DNA of 64,000 nucleotides from JAAFHB01 sp038236995 (GTDB lineage: Bacteria; Bacteroidota; Bacteroidia; Bacteroidales; Prolixibacteraceae): positions 62,001 to 126,000 of the forward strand of contig JBBRZE010000003.1 of the NCBI GenBank assembly GCA_038236995.1, in the 5' to 3' direction. The notes beneath the pieces were generated by a model. The model did not search any database. It was given only the letters and a program-made list of their open reading frames with translations, and was not told where the DNA came from. The position numbers and the translations under genes were made by a program. Below, in pieces: positions 27,629 through 35,497 of this stretch (position 1 is the stretch's first letter; each line of letters starts with the position of its first letter).

Positions 27629-27651
27629 TCGCAATGCAAATATTCGAAAAC

Positions 27652-28386
27652 ATGAAAAATACAATAGACGCACTAAATCAAAAATACATCAATTCATCTG
27701 CTGAAGAACTCATTGCCGGGTTCCTGGATGAATACAAAGGAAAAATTGCCTTATCCAGCAGCCTTGGCATCGAAGATCAGGTCCTTACTCAAATGATTTG
27801 TAATATTGACAAGGAGACTCAGATCTTTACGCTCGACACAGGCAGGCTTTTCCCGGAGACTTATGACCTGATTCATAGAACTAACCATAAATACGGCATC
27901 AAGTTGAAAGTCTATTTTCCTAATGCCGAACATGTGGAAGAGATGGTCAACACAAAGGGAATCAACCTGTTTTTTGAAAGCGTTGAAAACCGCAAGCTTT
28001 GCTGTAACCTTCGGAAAATTGAACCGTTAAAGCGTGCTTTTGAAGGATTAGACGTTTGGATTTGCGGTTTACGCAGCGAACAATCCGTCACGCGGCAAAA
28101 TATGCAACGGATTGAATGGGACGAAGCGAACGGTTTGATTAAACTGAATCCATTGATGGACTGGACCGAAGAAGAGGTCCGCAATTATATCAAGACTCAT
28201 GGAATTCCATATAATCCATTGCATGACAAAGGATTTCCCAGTATTGGCTGCCAACCTTGCACAAGAGCAATTTTCCCGGGAGAAGATATCAGAGCCGGTC
28301 GTTGGTGGTGGGAAAATCCCGATACCAAAGAGTGTGGTTTGCACAAAGGCGGTTCAATATCCAGTATCAATCCAAAAAAGGAATAA
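27652..28386 (+). CDS. cysH: Phosphoadenylyl-/adenylyl-sulfate reductase, iron-sulfur type
   Basis: Reduces activated sulfate (APS or PAPS) to sulfite with thioredoxin in assimilatory sulfur metabolism. The 244-residue protein has the PP-loop ALSSSLGIEDQV (about 33-44), the paired cysteines of the 4Fe-4S cluster (Cys117/Cys118 and Cys200/Cys203 in GCQPC), and the catalytic ECGLH near the C-terminus (Cys228). A cluster-bearing enzyme usually prefers APS, though some use PAPS. No sulfate-activation genes are nearby. The ATG at 27652 is chosen because a -7 box lies between it and the longer GTG start. Confidence 0.92.
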   Translation: MKNTIDALNQKYINSSAEELIAGFLDEYKGKIALSSSLGIEDQVLTQMICNIDKETQIFTLDTGRLFPETYDLIHRTNHKYGIKLKVYFPNAEHVEEMVNTKGINLFFESVENRKLCCNLRKIEPLKRAFEGLDVWICGLRSEQSVTRQNMQRIEWDEANGLIKLNPLMDWTEEEVRNYIKTHGIPYNPLHDKGFPSIGCQPCTRAIFPGEDIRAGRWWWENPDTKECGLHKGGSISSINPKKE

Positions 28387-28439
28387 TTTCCTTAATTTTG
28401 CCAAAACTCATTGTTTGATCAATTTAATAAACTCATCCC

Positions 28440-28637
28440 ATGAGTAAGGAAAGCTTTGTCACAGATAAAAACGGACGTAAAATAGCCGTTCAGGTTCCCA
28501 TTAAAACCTACCAGAAGCTCTTATCGGATTTGGAGGAGTTGGAGGACATCAAAGAATACCGCAATGCAAAAGCTCAAAAAAGTGATGCAATACCTTTTGA
28601 ACAAGCTTTCAGGGAAATTGAAGAAGCCACCAAATGA
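28440..28637 (+). CDS. Antitoxin of a RelE/ParE-type module
   Basis: Small acidic protein of 65 residues. An N-terminal strand-like segment (TDKNGRKIAVQVPIKTYQKL) is followed by an acidic helix (SDLEELEDIKEYRNAK) and a C-terminal tail that would wrap the toxin. This layout is common among antitoxins paired with RelE/ParE toxins. The stop codon overlaps the ATG of the toxin frame (ATGA), the usual translational coupling. The toxin is interrupted, so this antitoxin is now likely an orphan, possibly retained to counter related toxins elsewhere. Confidence 0.75.
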   Translation: MSKESFVTDKNGRKIAVQVPIKTYQKLLSDLEELEDIKEYRNAKAQKSDAIPFEQAFREIEEATK

Positions 28638-28888
28638 AGTAAGCGGGTTTTGTTGAACGTTATGCCCAAAAGCAAATATTACAGCTAGACAGGAAGGTCA
28701 TACCTACTATAAAAGCTGCAATTGCCAATCTTGCAGAAAATCCACGGCCTCCAGGTTACATTAAACTTAAGGGTGAAGAGGCTTACCTCATCCGGTTCAG
28801 CAATTATAGGATTATCTATGAGATTGACGATGACAAAATTACTGTTACTGTGGTAACGGTAGGTCATAGAAAAGACATTTACAAATAG
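28634..28888 (+). pseudogene. RelE/ParE-type toxin interrupted by a stop at codon 3
   Basis: The frame starting at the ATG that overlaps the antitoxin stop reads Met-Lys-stop. From codon 4 it is open for 81 residues of clear RelE/ParE toxin: ERYAQKQILQLDRKV, AIANLAENPRPPG, IKLKGEEAYLIRFSNYRII, YEIDDDK and a final VGHRKDIYK. No other in-frame ATG, GTG or TTG precedes the fold, so a normal start is missing. The rest of the sequence is well preserved, so the loss is recent, or the TAA is a sequencing error. The reading frame is too interrupted to appear as an ordinary ORF. Confidence 0.8.
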
Positions 28889-28975
28889 TTATAAAACCTA
28901 CTCTTTGTCCATCTTTTTGAGATCATGGTCCACGGTAAATCGTCTGCCGAAGTTTGGGTAACTGTTGATAGAATT

Positions 28976-29005
28976 AAAAAAAGCGCTTTCGAGGCGCTTT
29001 TTTTA
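28976..29005. terminator. Bidirectional terminator between the toxin remnant and fabI
   Basis: AAAGCGC/GCGCTTT stem (28980-28986 with 28994-29000) with a 7-nt loop, A-run before and T-run after. It can end the plus-strand toxin transcript and the minus-strand fabI transcript, whose stop codon starts at 29006. Confidence 0.85.
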
Positions 29006-29854
29006 TTAGTCAAATTTGTGTCCAGGTTCCTCCTCTTCACAACCTTTGTTATATTGCTCCATCGCACTGAAACTCATTCCCATCGAAGAAAATCCTCCGT
29101 CGTGGAAGAGGTTTTGCATCGTGACCTTTTTCGTGAAATCGGAAAACATCATGATGCAATAATCGGCACATTCATCTGCGGAAGCATTCCCCAGTGGTGA
29201 CATCCGCTCGGAGAAATCGAGCAAATTGCCAAACATCTTTATTCCGTTCCCGGCAGTGGTCGCAGTTGGCGATTGGGAGACGGTATTAATTCTCACTTTA
29301 CGTTCCATGCCATAGATATAACCAAAACTACGAGCGATTGATTCCAGTAGCGACTTTGCATCTGCCATATCATTATACCCGTAAAATGTCCGCTGTGCTG
29401 CGACATACGACAAAGCGAGTACCGATCCCCATTCATTGATTGCATCCAGTTTACGGGCAACCTGCAACACCTTATGAAAAGATATTGCCGAAACATCAAG
29501 TGTTTTCGAAAGAAAATCGTAATCCAGATCGCTATAATGCCTCCCCTTTCTTACATTCGGAGACATACCAATAGAATGCAGTATGAAATCGAGTTTACCG
29601 CCAAGAAACTCCATCGACTTTACAATCAATGCTTCAAGGTCTTCAACATTTGAGGCATCAGCCGGAATCACGATCGTGTTACATTTGTCCGCCAGTGTTT
29701 GGGTATCACCCATCCTGATCGCAAACGGAACATTTGTCAAAGTAAAGGTTGCACCTTCATCCAGCGCTCTTTCTGCAACTTTCCAGGCAATCGAATTTTC
29801 ATTCAATGCACCGAAAATGATTCCTCTTTTCCCCTTTAATAAATTATAAGCCAT
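29006..29854 (-). CDS. fabI: Enoyl-[acyl-carrier-protein] reductase FabI
   Basis: NADH-dependent reductase for the last step of each fatty-acid elongation cycle; a soluble tetramer. The 282-residue short-chain dehydrogenase fold has the FabI-type cofactor loop (GKRGIIFGALNENSIAW, about 8-24) and the catalytic pair Tyr160 and Lys167 in YNDMADAK, the Y-x6-K spacing that sets FabI apart from ordinary SDR enzymes. The substrate-loop region PTATTAGNGI and the C-terminal DGGFSSMGMS are also present. It has its own terminator and appears to be a single gene. Confidence 0.95.
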   Translation of the reverse strand: MAYNLLKGKRGIIFGALNENSIAWKVAERALDEGATFTLTNVPFAIRMGDTQTLADKCNTIVIPADASNVEDLEALIVKSMEFLGGKLDFILHSIGMSPNVRKGRHYSDLDYDFLSKTLDVSAISFHKVLQVARKLDAINEWGSVLALSYVAAQRTFYGYNDMADAKSLLESIARSFGYIYGMERKVRINTVSQSPTATTAGNGIKMFGNLLDFSERMSPLGNASADECADYCIMMFSDFTKKVTMQNLFHDGGFSSMGMSFSAMEQYNKGCEEEEPGHKFD

Positions 29855-29947
29855 CTCATTACAATTTCTGAAAACATTTGAGTTTTCAATTAATAAATAC
29901 AGTACAAGTTTAGTTATTGTCGAGCCGGCGTATGTTTATTGCGATCG

Positions 29948-29974
29948 TCGCCGAGGATATAACCCTCTCGGCGA
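29948..29974 (-). promoter_or_regulatory. Hairpin in the recN-fabI gap
   Basis: Perfect 8-bp inverted repeat TCGCCGAG/CTCGGCGA (29948-29955 with 29967-29974) with an 11-nt loop, 28 bp after the recN stop. No T-run follows on the minus strand, so it is a weak or factor-dependent terminator, or an mRNA-stabilising 3' structure. Confidence 0.45.
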
Positions 29975-30002
29975 TACAATTGTTTAAATGTGTTGAAAAA
30001 TA

Positions 30003-31655
30003 CTACTTTAAAAGCTCCTCCGCATTTAAAATGGCTGCTGCTGTAATGTTTTCGCCACTAAGCATCTTCGCCAACTCTTCGATCCTTTCGGATTTCGATA
30101 AAAGTTTTAGTTGCGTGGTTGTTTCACTCTCCGAATCCTGTTTATAAACCAAAAAATGGTGATCACCTTTTGCTGCTATCTGGGGAAGATGTGTTATATT
30201 AATCACCTGCATATCAGCAGAAATCTCTTTCAGAATGATGCCCATTCGTTCAGCAATATCACCCGAAACGCCAGCATCTATCTCGTCGAAGATAATTGTA
30301 GGTAACGCTTTCGATTTTGATATCAACGCTTTAATGGCAAGCATGACCCTTGACATTTCACCGCCTGAAGCAACTTTCGCGATTTCGCAAAGCACCCCGT
30401 TTTTATTGGCAGTGAAAAGAAAGCTAACGGTGTCCATTCCATGGGTTCCCGGAGATGGTATCGGCAATATTTCAACTTTAAATTTTGAATTAGGCATGCC
30501 CAATTGCAACAGTTGCCTGATTACACGTGATTCGATATCCTTAATGACCGAATGTCGTTTAACAGATAAACGACTTGACAAATCTTTGATCTCAGCATTT
30601 TTCAGCTCTTTTAATTGAATCAGGCGAAGAATTTCCTCTTCATTGGATGAAACTGCCAGGATTTTAGCCTCAAGCGAATTACGCAAGGCGATCAGGTCTT
30701 CAACGGATTTTAAATGGTGTTTTTGCTGTAGTGAGTAAATCAGATCAAGTCGCTCATTGATAGATCCAATTCTTTCGGAATCGAACTCTATCTTCTCTCC
30801 GATTGATCCTGTCTCTTCAGCAACGTCTTTTAAATCAACATAAAGAATTTCGAGACGTTGCGTAAGTCCGTCCGCATCAGGAAGAAAATTTTTTAATTTG
30901 GAAATCAATCCAATAGAAGTTTTGAGTTGGATCAAAGCCGAAATATTTTCACCATTTAAGAGTTCATTCACATTCGATAAACCCGCTTTAATCTCTTCGG
31001 CATGTGTGAGTAATTCAAGCTCCTTCTCGAGCAACTCCTGTTCATTCTCTTTTAATGCTGCCTTGTATAACTGATCAAACTGAAATTGAAAATAATCGAG
31101 ATCCGCCTTCGCTTTTTCAGCCAGCACTTCAGCTTCGGCCAGGTCGCCGATTAGTTTTCGAAAATCCTTGTAACTTTCCTTATATGTAAGAAGTAACTCC
31201 TGATTTCCAGCACAGATATCGACAACCATCAGTTGAAAAGCCTGGGTGTGCAACTCCAGATTTTGATTTTGAGAATGAATGTCAATCAGATGAATACCGA
31301 TATCCTGCATCGCTTTTAGCATCACCGGCGAATCATTGATAAAAGCACGTGATTTTCCAGCAGGATTAATTTCGCGTCTGAAAATCGCAAAATTATCAAA
31401 GTCAAGATCGTTTGTAAGAAAGAGCTCTTCGAGACCTAAGCCATCAACTCTAAACACAGCCTCGACAACACATTTGACCGATTTATCTTTAAGAACAGAA
31501 GAATCGGCTCTTTGACCAAGGATCAATGATAAAGCGCCAAGTAAAATTGATTTACCGGCACCAGTCTCTCCTGTGATAATAGAAAAGCCGGGACGGAGGT
31601 CTACATCCAGTTCCCGGATCAAAGCGTAATTCTGAATTCTTAAACGTGTTAACAT
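30003..31655 (-). CDS. recN: DNA repair protein RecN
   Basis: SMC-like ATPase acting in recombinational repair of double-strand breaks, 550 residues, normal for the family. The N-terminal Walker A GETGAGKS (29-36) and the C-terminal signature ASGGEMSRVMLAI, followed by Walker B TIIFDEIDAGVSG, frame a long Glu/Lys/Leu-rich coiled-coil segment (about 150-370). It is the last gene of the bamD-rpoZ-coaBC-porD-recN block, 16 bp after porD. Confidence 0.96.
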   Translation of the reverse strand: MLTRLRIQNYALIRELDVDLRPGFSIITGETGAGKSILLGALSLILGQRADSSVLKDKSVKCVVEAVFRVDGLGLEELFLTNDLDFDNFAIFRREINPAGKSRAFINDSPVMLKAMQDIGIHLIDIHSQNQNLELHTQAFQLMVVDICAGNQELLLTYKESYKDFRKLIGDLAEAEVLAEKAKADLDYFQFQFDQLYKAALKENEQELLEKELELLTHAEEIKAGLSNVNELLNGENISALIQLKTSIGLISKLKNFLPDADGLTQRLEILYVDLKDVAEETGSIGEKIEFDSERIGSINERLDLIYSLQQKHHLKSVEDLIALRNSLEAKILAVSSNEEEILRLIQLKELKNAEIKDLSSRLSVKRHSVIKDIESRVIRQLLQLGMPNSKFKVEILPIPSPGTHGMDTVSFLFTANKNGVLCEIAKVASGGEMSRVMLAIKALISKSKALPTIIFDEIDAGVSGDIAERMGIILKEISADMQVINITHLPQIAAKGDHHFLVYKQDSESETTTQLKLLSKSERIEELAKMLSGENITAAAILNAEELLK

Positions 31656-31671
31656 TCAGGCAAAAATAGGT

Positions 31672-32577
31672 TTAAAAAATCTTTTGGTCCAAAATTTTCT
31701 CATACTTCCCCGCGTTCGATGGGTCGCATTCGGTGAGGATGACCATTACCCTCCCCTTTTCGTCAGTGCTACCTTTCGAAAAAACGTTAACAAGCTCATC
31801 TGATTTTGCATCAAAAAAGATTCTGTTGACATAGGTATCAGGTTTAGCCCTGTAAACACGCTGCATATTTTTTAAAGCATCGGCAATTTCGGAACGACCG
31901 ATATCCGGTTTTTCAGCCATCATATCCAATCCCAACCGATGATAGCGGTAAAGCAGCTCACGAAACGGCCCGTATGCCTTATTTGTAAGGTTTTCGATTA
32001 ACCAGAAACGGTTAAAATTACCTTCGAATGCTCTCCAACCCTTTTCGCGTGCATTCTGCGAACGATTAACAATGTCGCGGGCTTTCTGAAAATAGACAGA
32101 ACCTCCAAGCGGCGAATAGGTATCATAATCGAATCCCAGCAGGACATTTGCATAATAAGCCAGAATATTTGTCAGCGGGTTTGAATTTGAAGTCTCATCA
32201 AATTCCATAGGCTGAAATTCCACATATCTGAATTGCAAATCATTGTCCTTAATATTTAAAAGCGGTGAATCGTAGGAGGAGTTAAAAACCGGACGGTTTA
32301 ACTGAACCTGCATGGTCCCCTTGAACTCATCAGACGAAACCTGTTCTGTAATCTGTATAAAAATGGTACACTCAATTCTTTCGTCTGTGGTGAAAACATT
32401 GTCGGACCATTTACGGTTATTCATAAACTCATAAATATCAGTCCGCATCGATTCGAACACCTGCTTGTAAGTACCCTCAATACGCGAACTAGACACACTA
32501 ACGTTGCATCTGAACTCCTGCCCCGCTGCCACAATTGAGCAACAGATCAGCGCAATTATAAGAATTACTTTGGGCAT
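31672..32577 (-). CDS. porD: PorD/DUF4835 family protein, type IX secretion associated
   Basis: Exported protein of 301 residues with a signal peptide (MPKVILIIALICCSIVAAGQ). The body matches the DUF4835 family conserved across Bacteroidota and tied to type IX secretion as PorD. Landmarks are QEFRCNVSVSSSRI after the cleavage site, FNRPV-like NRPVFNSSYDSPLLN, YYANVLLGFDYDTYSPLGG and the C-terminal VILTECDPSNAGKYEKIL. Family naming is from memory of the group and its fixed position between coaBC and recN. The start at 32577 is chosen for the signal peptide; the open frame extends 69 bp upstream into coaB. Confidence 0.85.
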   Translation of the reverse strand: MPKVILIIALICCSIVAAGQEFRCNVSVSSSRIEGTYKQVFESMRTDIYEFMNNRKWSDNVFTTDERIECTIFIQITEQVSSDEFKGTMQVQLNRPVFNSSYDSPLLNIKDNDLQFRYVEFQPMEFDETSNSNPLTNILAYYANVLLGFDYDTYSPLGGSVYFQKARDIVNRSQNAREKGWRAFEGNFNRFWLIENLTNKAYGPFRELLYRYHRLGLDMMAEKPDIGRSEIADALKNMQRVYRAKPDTYVNRIFFDAKSDELVNVFSKGSTDEKGRVMVILTECDPSNAGKYEKILDQKIF

Positions 32578-32611
32578 AATGGTCTGTAATATTTCTATAA
32601 AAATACAAAAT

Positions 32612-33277
32612 TCACAATACTCCTGATATGGAATCTTCAATCTCAATCAATTTATTTACAATATCAACAGCAACTTCCGTTTTTGGTTTCAAATCATAGG
32701 TGGAAATTGTGCCAATTTTATCGAGAATCTTAATTCTGTTTGTGTCGTGCTGAAACCCGGAACCACTTTCGCGCAATGAATTCAGAACAATAAAATCAAG
32801 ATTTTTCTTTTGCAATTTCGCAAGTGCATTTTGCTCTTCATCATTGGTTTCAAGCGCAAATCCAATAAGAACCTGATTCTTTCGTTTGATCTTTCCAAGA
32901 CTTGCAGCTATATCCTGATTAGGACGAAGTTCAAGAAAATAATTAGAAGATGTTCTTTTAATCTTTTGATCATCAACAACCACAGGAGCAAAATCTGCAA
33001 CCGCAGCAACCATGATCGCGCCGTTACATTTACTAAAATAATTAAGACATTGGGTATACATCTCTGTCGCGGACACAACATCGATCCGAAGGATATTGTC
33101 GTTTTTGAGTTGAAGTGCTACCGGACCGGTAACTAAGATAACCTGGGCACCAAGAGTTGCTAATCTTTCAGCCACAGCAAAACCCATCTTTCCTGACGAG
33201 TAATTCCCAATATAGCGAACGGGATCAATTTTTTCGTGTGTTGGACCTGCTGTTACGAGATAGGTTTTATTCAGCAG
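32612..33277 (-). CDS. coaBC: CoaB part of CoaBC (phosphopantothenate-cysteine ligase), out of frame
   Basis: C-terminal half of the bifunctional coenzyme A enzyme, joining cysteine to 4'-phosphopantothenate. Starting just after the A10 run, the frame reads LLNKTYLVTAGPTHEKIDP, then GNYSSGKMGFAVAERLA. This is the CTP-binding start of CoaB, followed by the rest of the domain (AAVADFAPV, LIGFALETNDEE, DFIVLNSL). It is one base out of frame with CoaC. The first ATG in frame (33187) lies inside the motif, so translation from there would lack the nucleotide-binding loop. Expression of a working CoaB needs frame restoration (see findings). Confidence 0.85.
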   Translation of the reverse strand: MLNKTYLVTAGPTHEKIDPVRYIGNYSSGKMGFAVAERLATLGAQVILVTGPVALQLKNDNILRIDVVSATEMYTQCLNYFSKCNGAIMVAAVADFAPVVVDDQKIKRTSSNYFLELRPNQDIAASLGKIKRKNQVLIGFALETNDEEQNALAKLQKKNLDFIVLNSLRESGSGFQHDTNRIKILDKIGTISTYDLKPKTEVAVDIVNKLIEIEDSISGVL

Positions 33278-33831
33278 TTTTTTTTTTCAGCAAAAAAGTC
33301 TACAATTCTATTTACAATCACATCCGGTTCTTCCATTCTCCCTTTTCCCGAAAGACCGCTTGCAAGTTCACCAGTTGCCGGTTCAATTATAATATTTCCG
33401 TATGATTTCAAAAGTTCGATATTCCGCCTGGTCGAAGGATGTTGAAACATATCAAGATCCATCGCCGGGGCAATCATAACAGGACATTTTGCCGATAAAT
33501 AAGTAGTTACAAGCAAATTATCACAAATTCCATTTGCCATCTTTCCCATTGTAGCAGCGGTAGCAGGCGCTACTAAAAGAAGATCGGCCCATAAACCCAA
33601 ATCGACGTGACTATTCCAAAGACCATCATTCCGCGTAAAAAATTCGCTTAATACGGGGCGTCCTGAAAGCGTCGATAACGTCAAAGGGGAGATAAACTCT
33701 TTCGCATAGGGTGTCATTACAACCTGCACTTCAGCACCTTGCTTCAAAAGCCCCCTTAAAAGATACGCAGCCTTATAGGCTGCAATACTTCCTGTAACAC
33801 ACAGAATTATTTTTTTTCCCTGAAGTTGCAT
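33271..33831 (-). CDS. coaBC: CoaC part of CoaBC (phosphopantothenoylcysteine decarboxylase)
   Basis: N-terminal flavoprotein half of CoaBC, 186 residues as read. The flavin-binding start CVTGSIAAYKAA (11-22), catalytic His75 in NSHVDLGLWADL, the PAM(N/D) loop (PAMDLDMF, 122-129, with Asp where enterobacterial Dfp has Asn), and the closing GELASGLSGKGRM are all present. The frame ends at a TGA just after the domain linker because an A10 run (T10 on the plus strand, 33278-33287) shifts it. One more A (or two fewer) would fuse it to CoaB. It sits between rpoZ and porD, the standard position. Confidence 0.9.
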   Translation of the reverse strand: MQLQGKKIILCVTGSIAAYKAAYLLRGLLKQGAEVQVVMTPYAKEFISPLTLSTLSGRPVLSEFFTRNDGLWNSHVDLGLWADLLLVAPATAATMGKMANGICDNLLVTTYLSAKCPVMIAPAMDLDMFQHPSTRRNIELLKSYGNIIIEPATGELASGLSGKGRMEEPDVIVNRIVDFFAEKKNC

Positions 33832-33915
33832 CCGCTAAGAAAGGTTTTAAATGATTAAATCCGGGATGATAATTCCTGAATAAAAGCTTATATTAAAAGA
33901 AATAACAATAAATCG

Positions 33916-34242
33916 TTATTTTTTCTCTTTAGCAGGATTGCGGTAGTAGATCTGGCCCTCTTTAAACTCCTCGTACGCAATAAGGGTTGGTTTTGGCAGT
34001 TTTTCGTAGTATCTCGAAATCTCAATCTGTTCACGATTCTCGAATACTTCCTCCAAATTGTCACTGAAAGAAGCGAATTCCTGAAGTTTGGTATTTAATT
34101 CTTCTTTCAATTCGGCATTGATTTGATTGGCACGTTTTGCAATCACCATCAATGATTCATAGATATTGCCCGTAAATGCTTCCAATTCATTTAAATCCCT
34201 TGGTACTGTGGTTATGGCAGCTTTTGTTTTTTTATAATCCAT
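33916..34242 (-). CDS. rpoZ: RNA polymerase omega subunit, Bacteroidota type
   Basis: Small RNA-polymerase assembly subunit, 108 residues, with the Rpb6/omega core: an N-terminal helix (TGNIYESLMVIAKRANQIN) that packs on beta-prime, and an acidic middle (EELNTKLQEFASFSDNLEE). The C-terminal YYEKLPKPTLIAYEEFKEG is typical of the phylum. The start follows the bamD stop by 2 bp, so the two genes are co-translated from one mRNA. Confidence 0.9.
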   Translation of the reverse strand: MDYKKTKAAITTVPRDLNELEAFTGNIYESLMVIAKRANQINAELKEELNTKLQEFASFSDNLEEVFENREQIEISRYYEKLPKPTLIAYEEFKEGQIYYRNPAKEKK

Positions 34243-34244
34243 AT

Positions 34245-35069
34245 CTATTTTTGTGTTTTATTTATTTCATCATCACTAAGGTTCATCAATTTCTTTGTAC
34301 TAGCAAAGTATCGGTCAGCCTCTTTTCTGTATTTACTTGTCGGAAACTCATCCGTAAAGGTAAAATACTCATCCAAAGCACTATTTAAACGTTCACGTTT
34401 CTTTTCATCAATACTATTTTCGCCCAAAAGGTATTTCGCTTTTAGCAGGTAATACATCAGCTCTTCACGGTATTTTGAATCAGGATATTCTTTTATACTA
34501 TTGGTCAATGAGATAACGGCAGCACGGTAATCGGCAAGATCATAATAGAGACGTCCGGATAAATATGATTTGTAAACCAGCTTTTCCCTTAACTCGTCAA
34601 TGAGTTTATTTGCCTCGGTAACCCTTGCACTACCTGGAAAAATATTGATGAATAATTGCAATGCATCAATAGCATCCTGCGTCGTTTTCTGGTCGAGCCG
34701 CGGATTTGGTGAATCTAAATAGTAACAGTAACCGATCAGAAATTGAGCCTCTTCATTGTATTCACTGCGGGGATATTCCTTCAGCATCTGTCTGAAATAA
34801 TGACTGGCAAGGACATAATCCCTTTGTCCGTAGCAACTCTTGGCGAGATAATAATATATCTGGTCAGCGCGGCTTGTACCACGGTAAATGGTAACCAATT
34901 CCTGATAAAGCTGAGAGGAGCGACTGTATTCCTTATTCTCATAATACTCTTTGGCTTTTTTCAGTTTGTATTCATAGTCAGTACTTTTGACTACCTTCTG
35001 ATAATCGCCACAGGAAAGAGCCATTAAAAACAGGCCAGCCCAAAGGATATTTTTCACTTTTAGAATCAT
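34245..35069 (-). CDS. bamD: Outer-membrane assembly lipoprotein BamD
   Basis: Lipoprotein of the BAM complex that inserts barrels into the outer membrane. From the ATG at 35069: signal peptide with lipobox (FLMALSC, Cys20) and about five TPR-like helical repeats (A-K-x-Y-Y-x-N-K-E-Y, then DYVLASHYFRQMLKEYPRSEY and DYRAAVISLTNSIKEYPDS). Length (274) is normal. The open frame reaches a further ATG 39 bp upstream, but the promoter -7 box sits in that extension, so the inner start is right. First gene of the bamD-rpoZ-coaBC-porD-recN block. Confidence 0.92.
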   Translation of the reverse strand: MILKVKNILWAGLFLMALSCGDYQKVVKSTDYEYKLKKAKEYYENKEYSRSSQLYQELVTIYRGTSRADQIYYYLAKSCYGQRDYVLASHYFRQMLKEYPRSEYNEEAQFLIGYCYYLDSPNPRLDQKTTQDAIDALQLFINIFPGSARVTEANKLIDELREKLVYKSYLSGRLYYDLADYRAAVISLTNSIKEYPDSKYREELMYYLLKAKYLLGENSIDEKKRERLNSALDEYFTFTDEFPTSKYRKEADRYFASTKKLMNLSDDEINKTQK

Positions 35070-35073
35070 TTTG

Positions 35074-35081
35074 CAAAGATA
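35074..35081 (-). promoter_or_regulatory. bamD promoter -7 box, apparently giving a leaderless mRNA
   Basis: Read on the minus strand, TATCTTTG (plus 35074-35081) fits TAnnTTTG and ends only 4 bp before the bamD ATG. Transcription would then begin at or within a few bases of the start codon. Confidence 0.55.
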
Positions 35082-35461
35082 CATTTTTTCGACAATTTGG
35101 CACATCATTTTTTCGGGTAATAAACTTAACGATTATATGAATATAAATCATGCGTTTATGACACCATCAATACTATGATTGAAGAACCCGAAAAATGGTT
35201 GCTCACAACCAGTAATTAACTGAATAAACTCCGTGTTTATTGAAATAATGAGGCATTAAACCGATGTTTGAACCAAAAAAAATAAAGAGATAACAAACAG
35301 ATTTTTCTGTAATATCCGATGGAACTTATGCGTTATAACACTGAATAACTTGCACTTAAATTAAATTAAAACAATCGGATTGAGGTCTAATAGTTTCTGA
35401 CTATGATATAATTCAGGAAAAATCAATGCGCAAACTATTAGTGTCACAATATAAAAAAGTA
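35082..35461. other. Divergent intergenic region between bamD and serine palmitoyltransferase
   Basis: No gene seen. A perfect 10-bp inverted repeat (TTTTTCGGGT at 35109-35118, ACCCGAAAAA at 35186-35195) spans 87 bp; it has no T-run geometry and could be an operator or chance. Otherwise AT-rich and featureless. Confidence 0.4.
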
Positions 35462-35469
35462 TACTTTTG
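35462..35469 (+). promoter_or_regulatory. -7 promoter box of the serine palmitoyltransferase gene
   Basis: TACTTTTG matches TAnnTTTG, 28 bp before the GTG start codon at 35498. Confidence 0.55.
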
Positions 35470-35497
35470 CGTAGTTTAAAATAAAATCAAAGAAATC

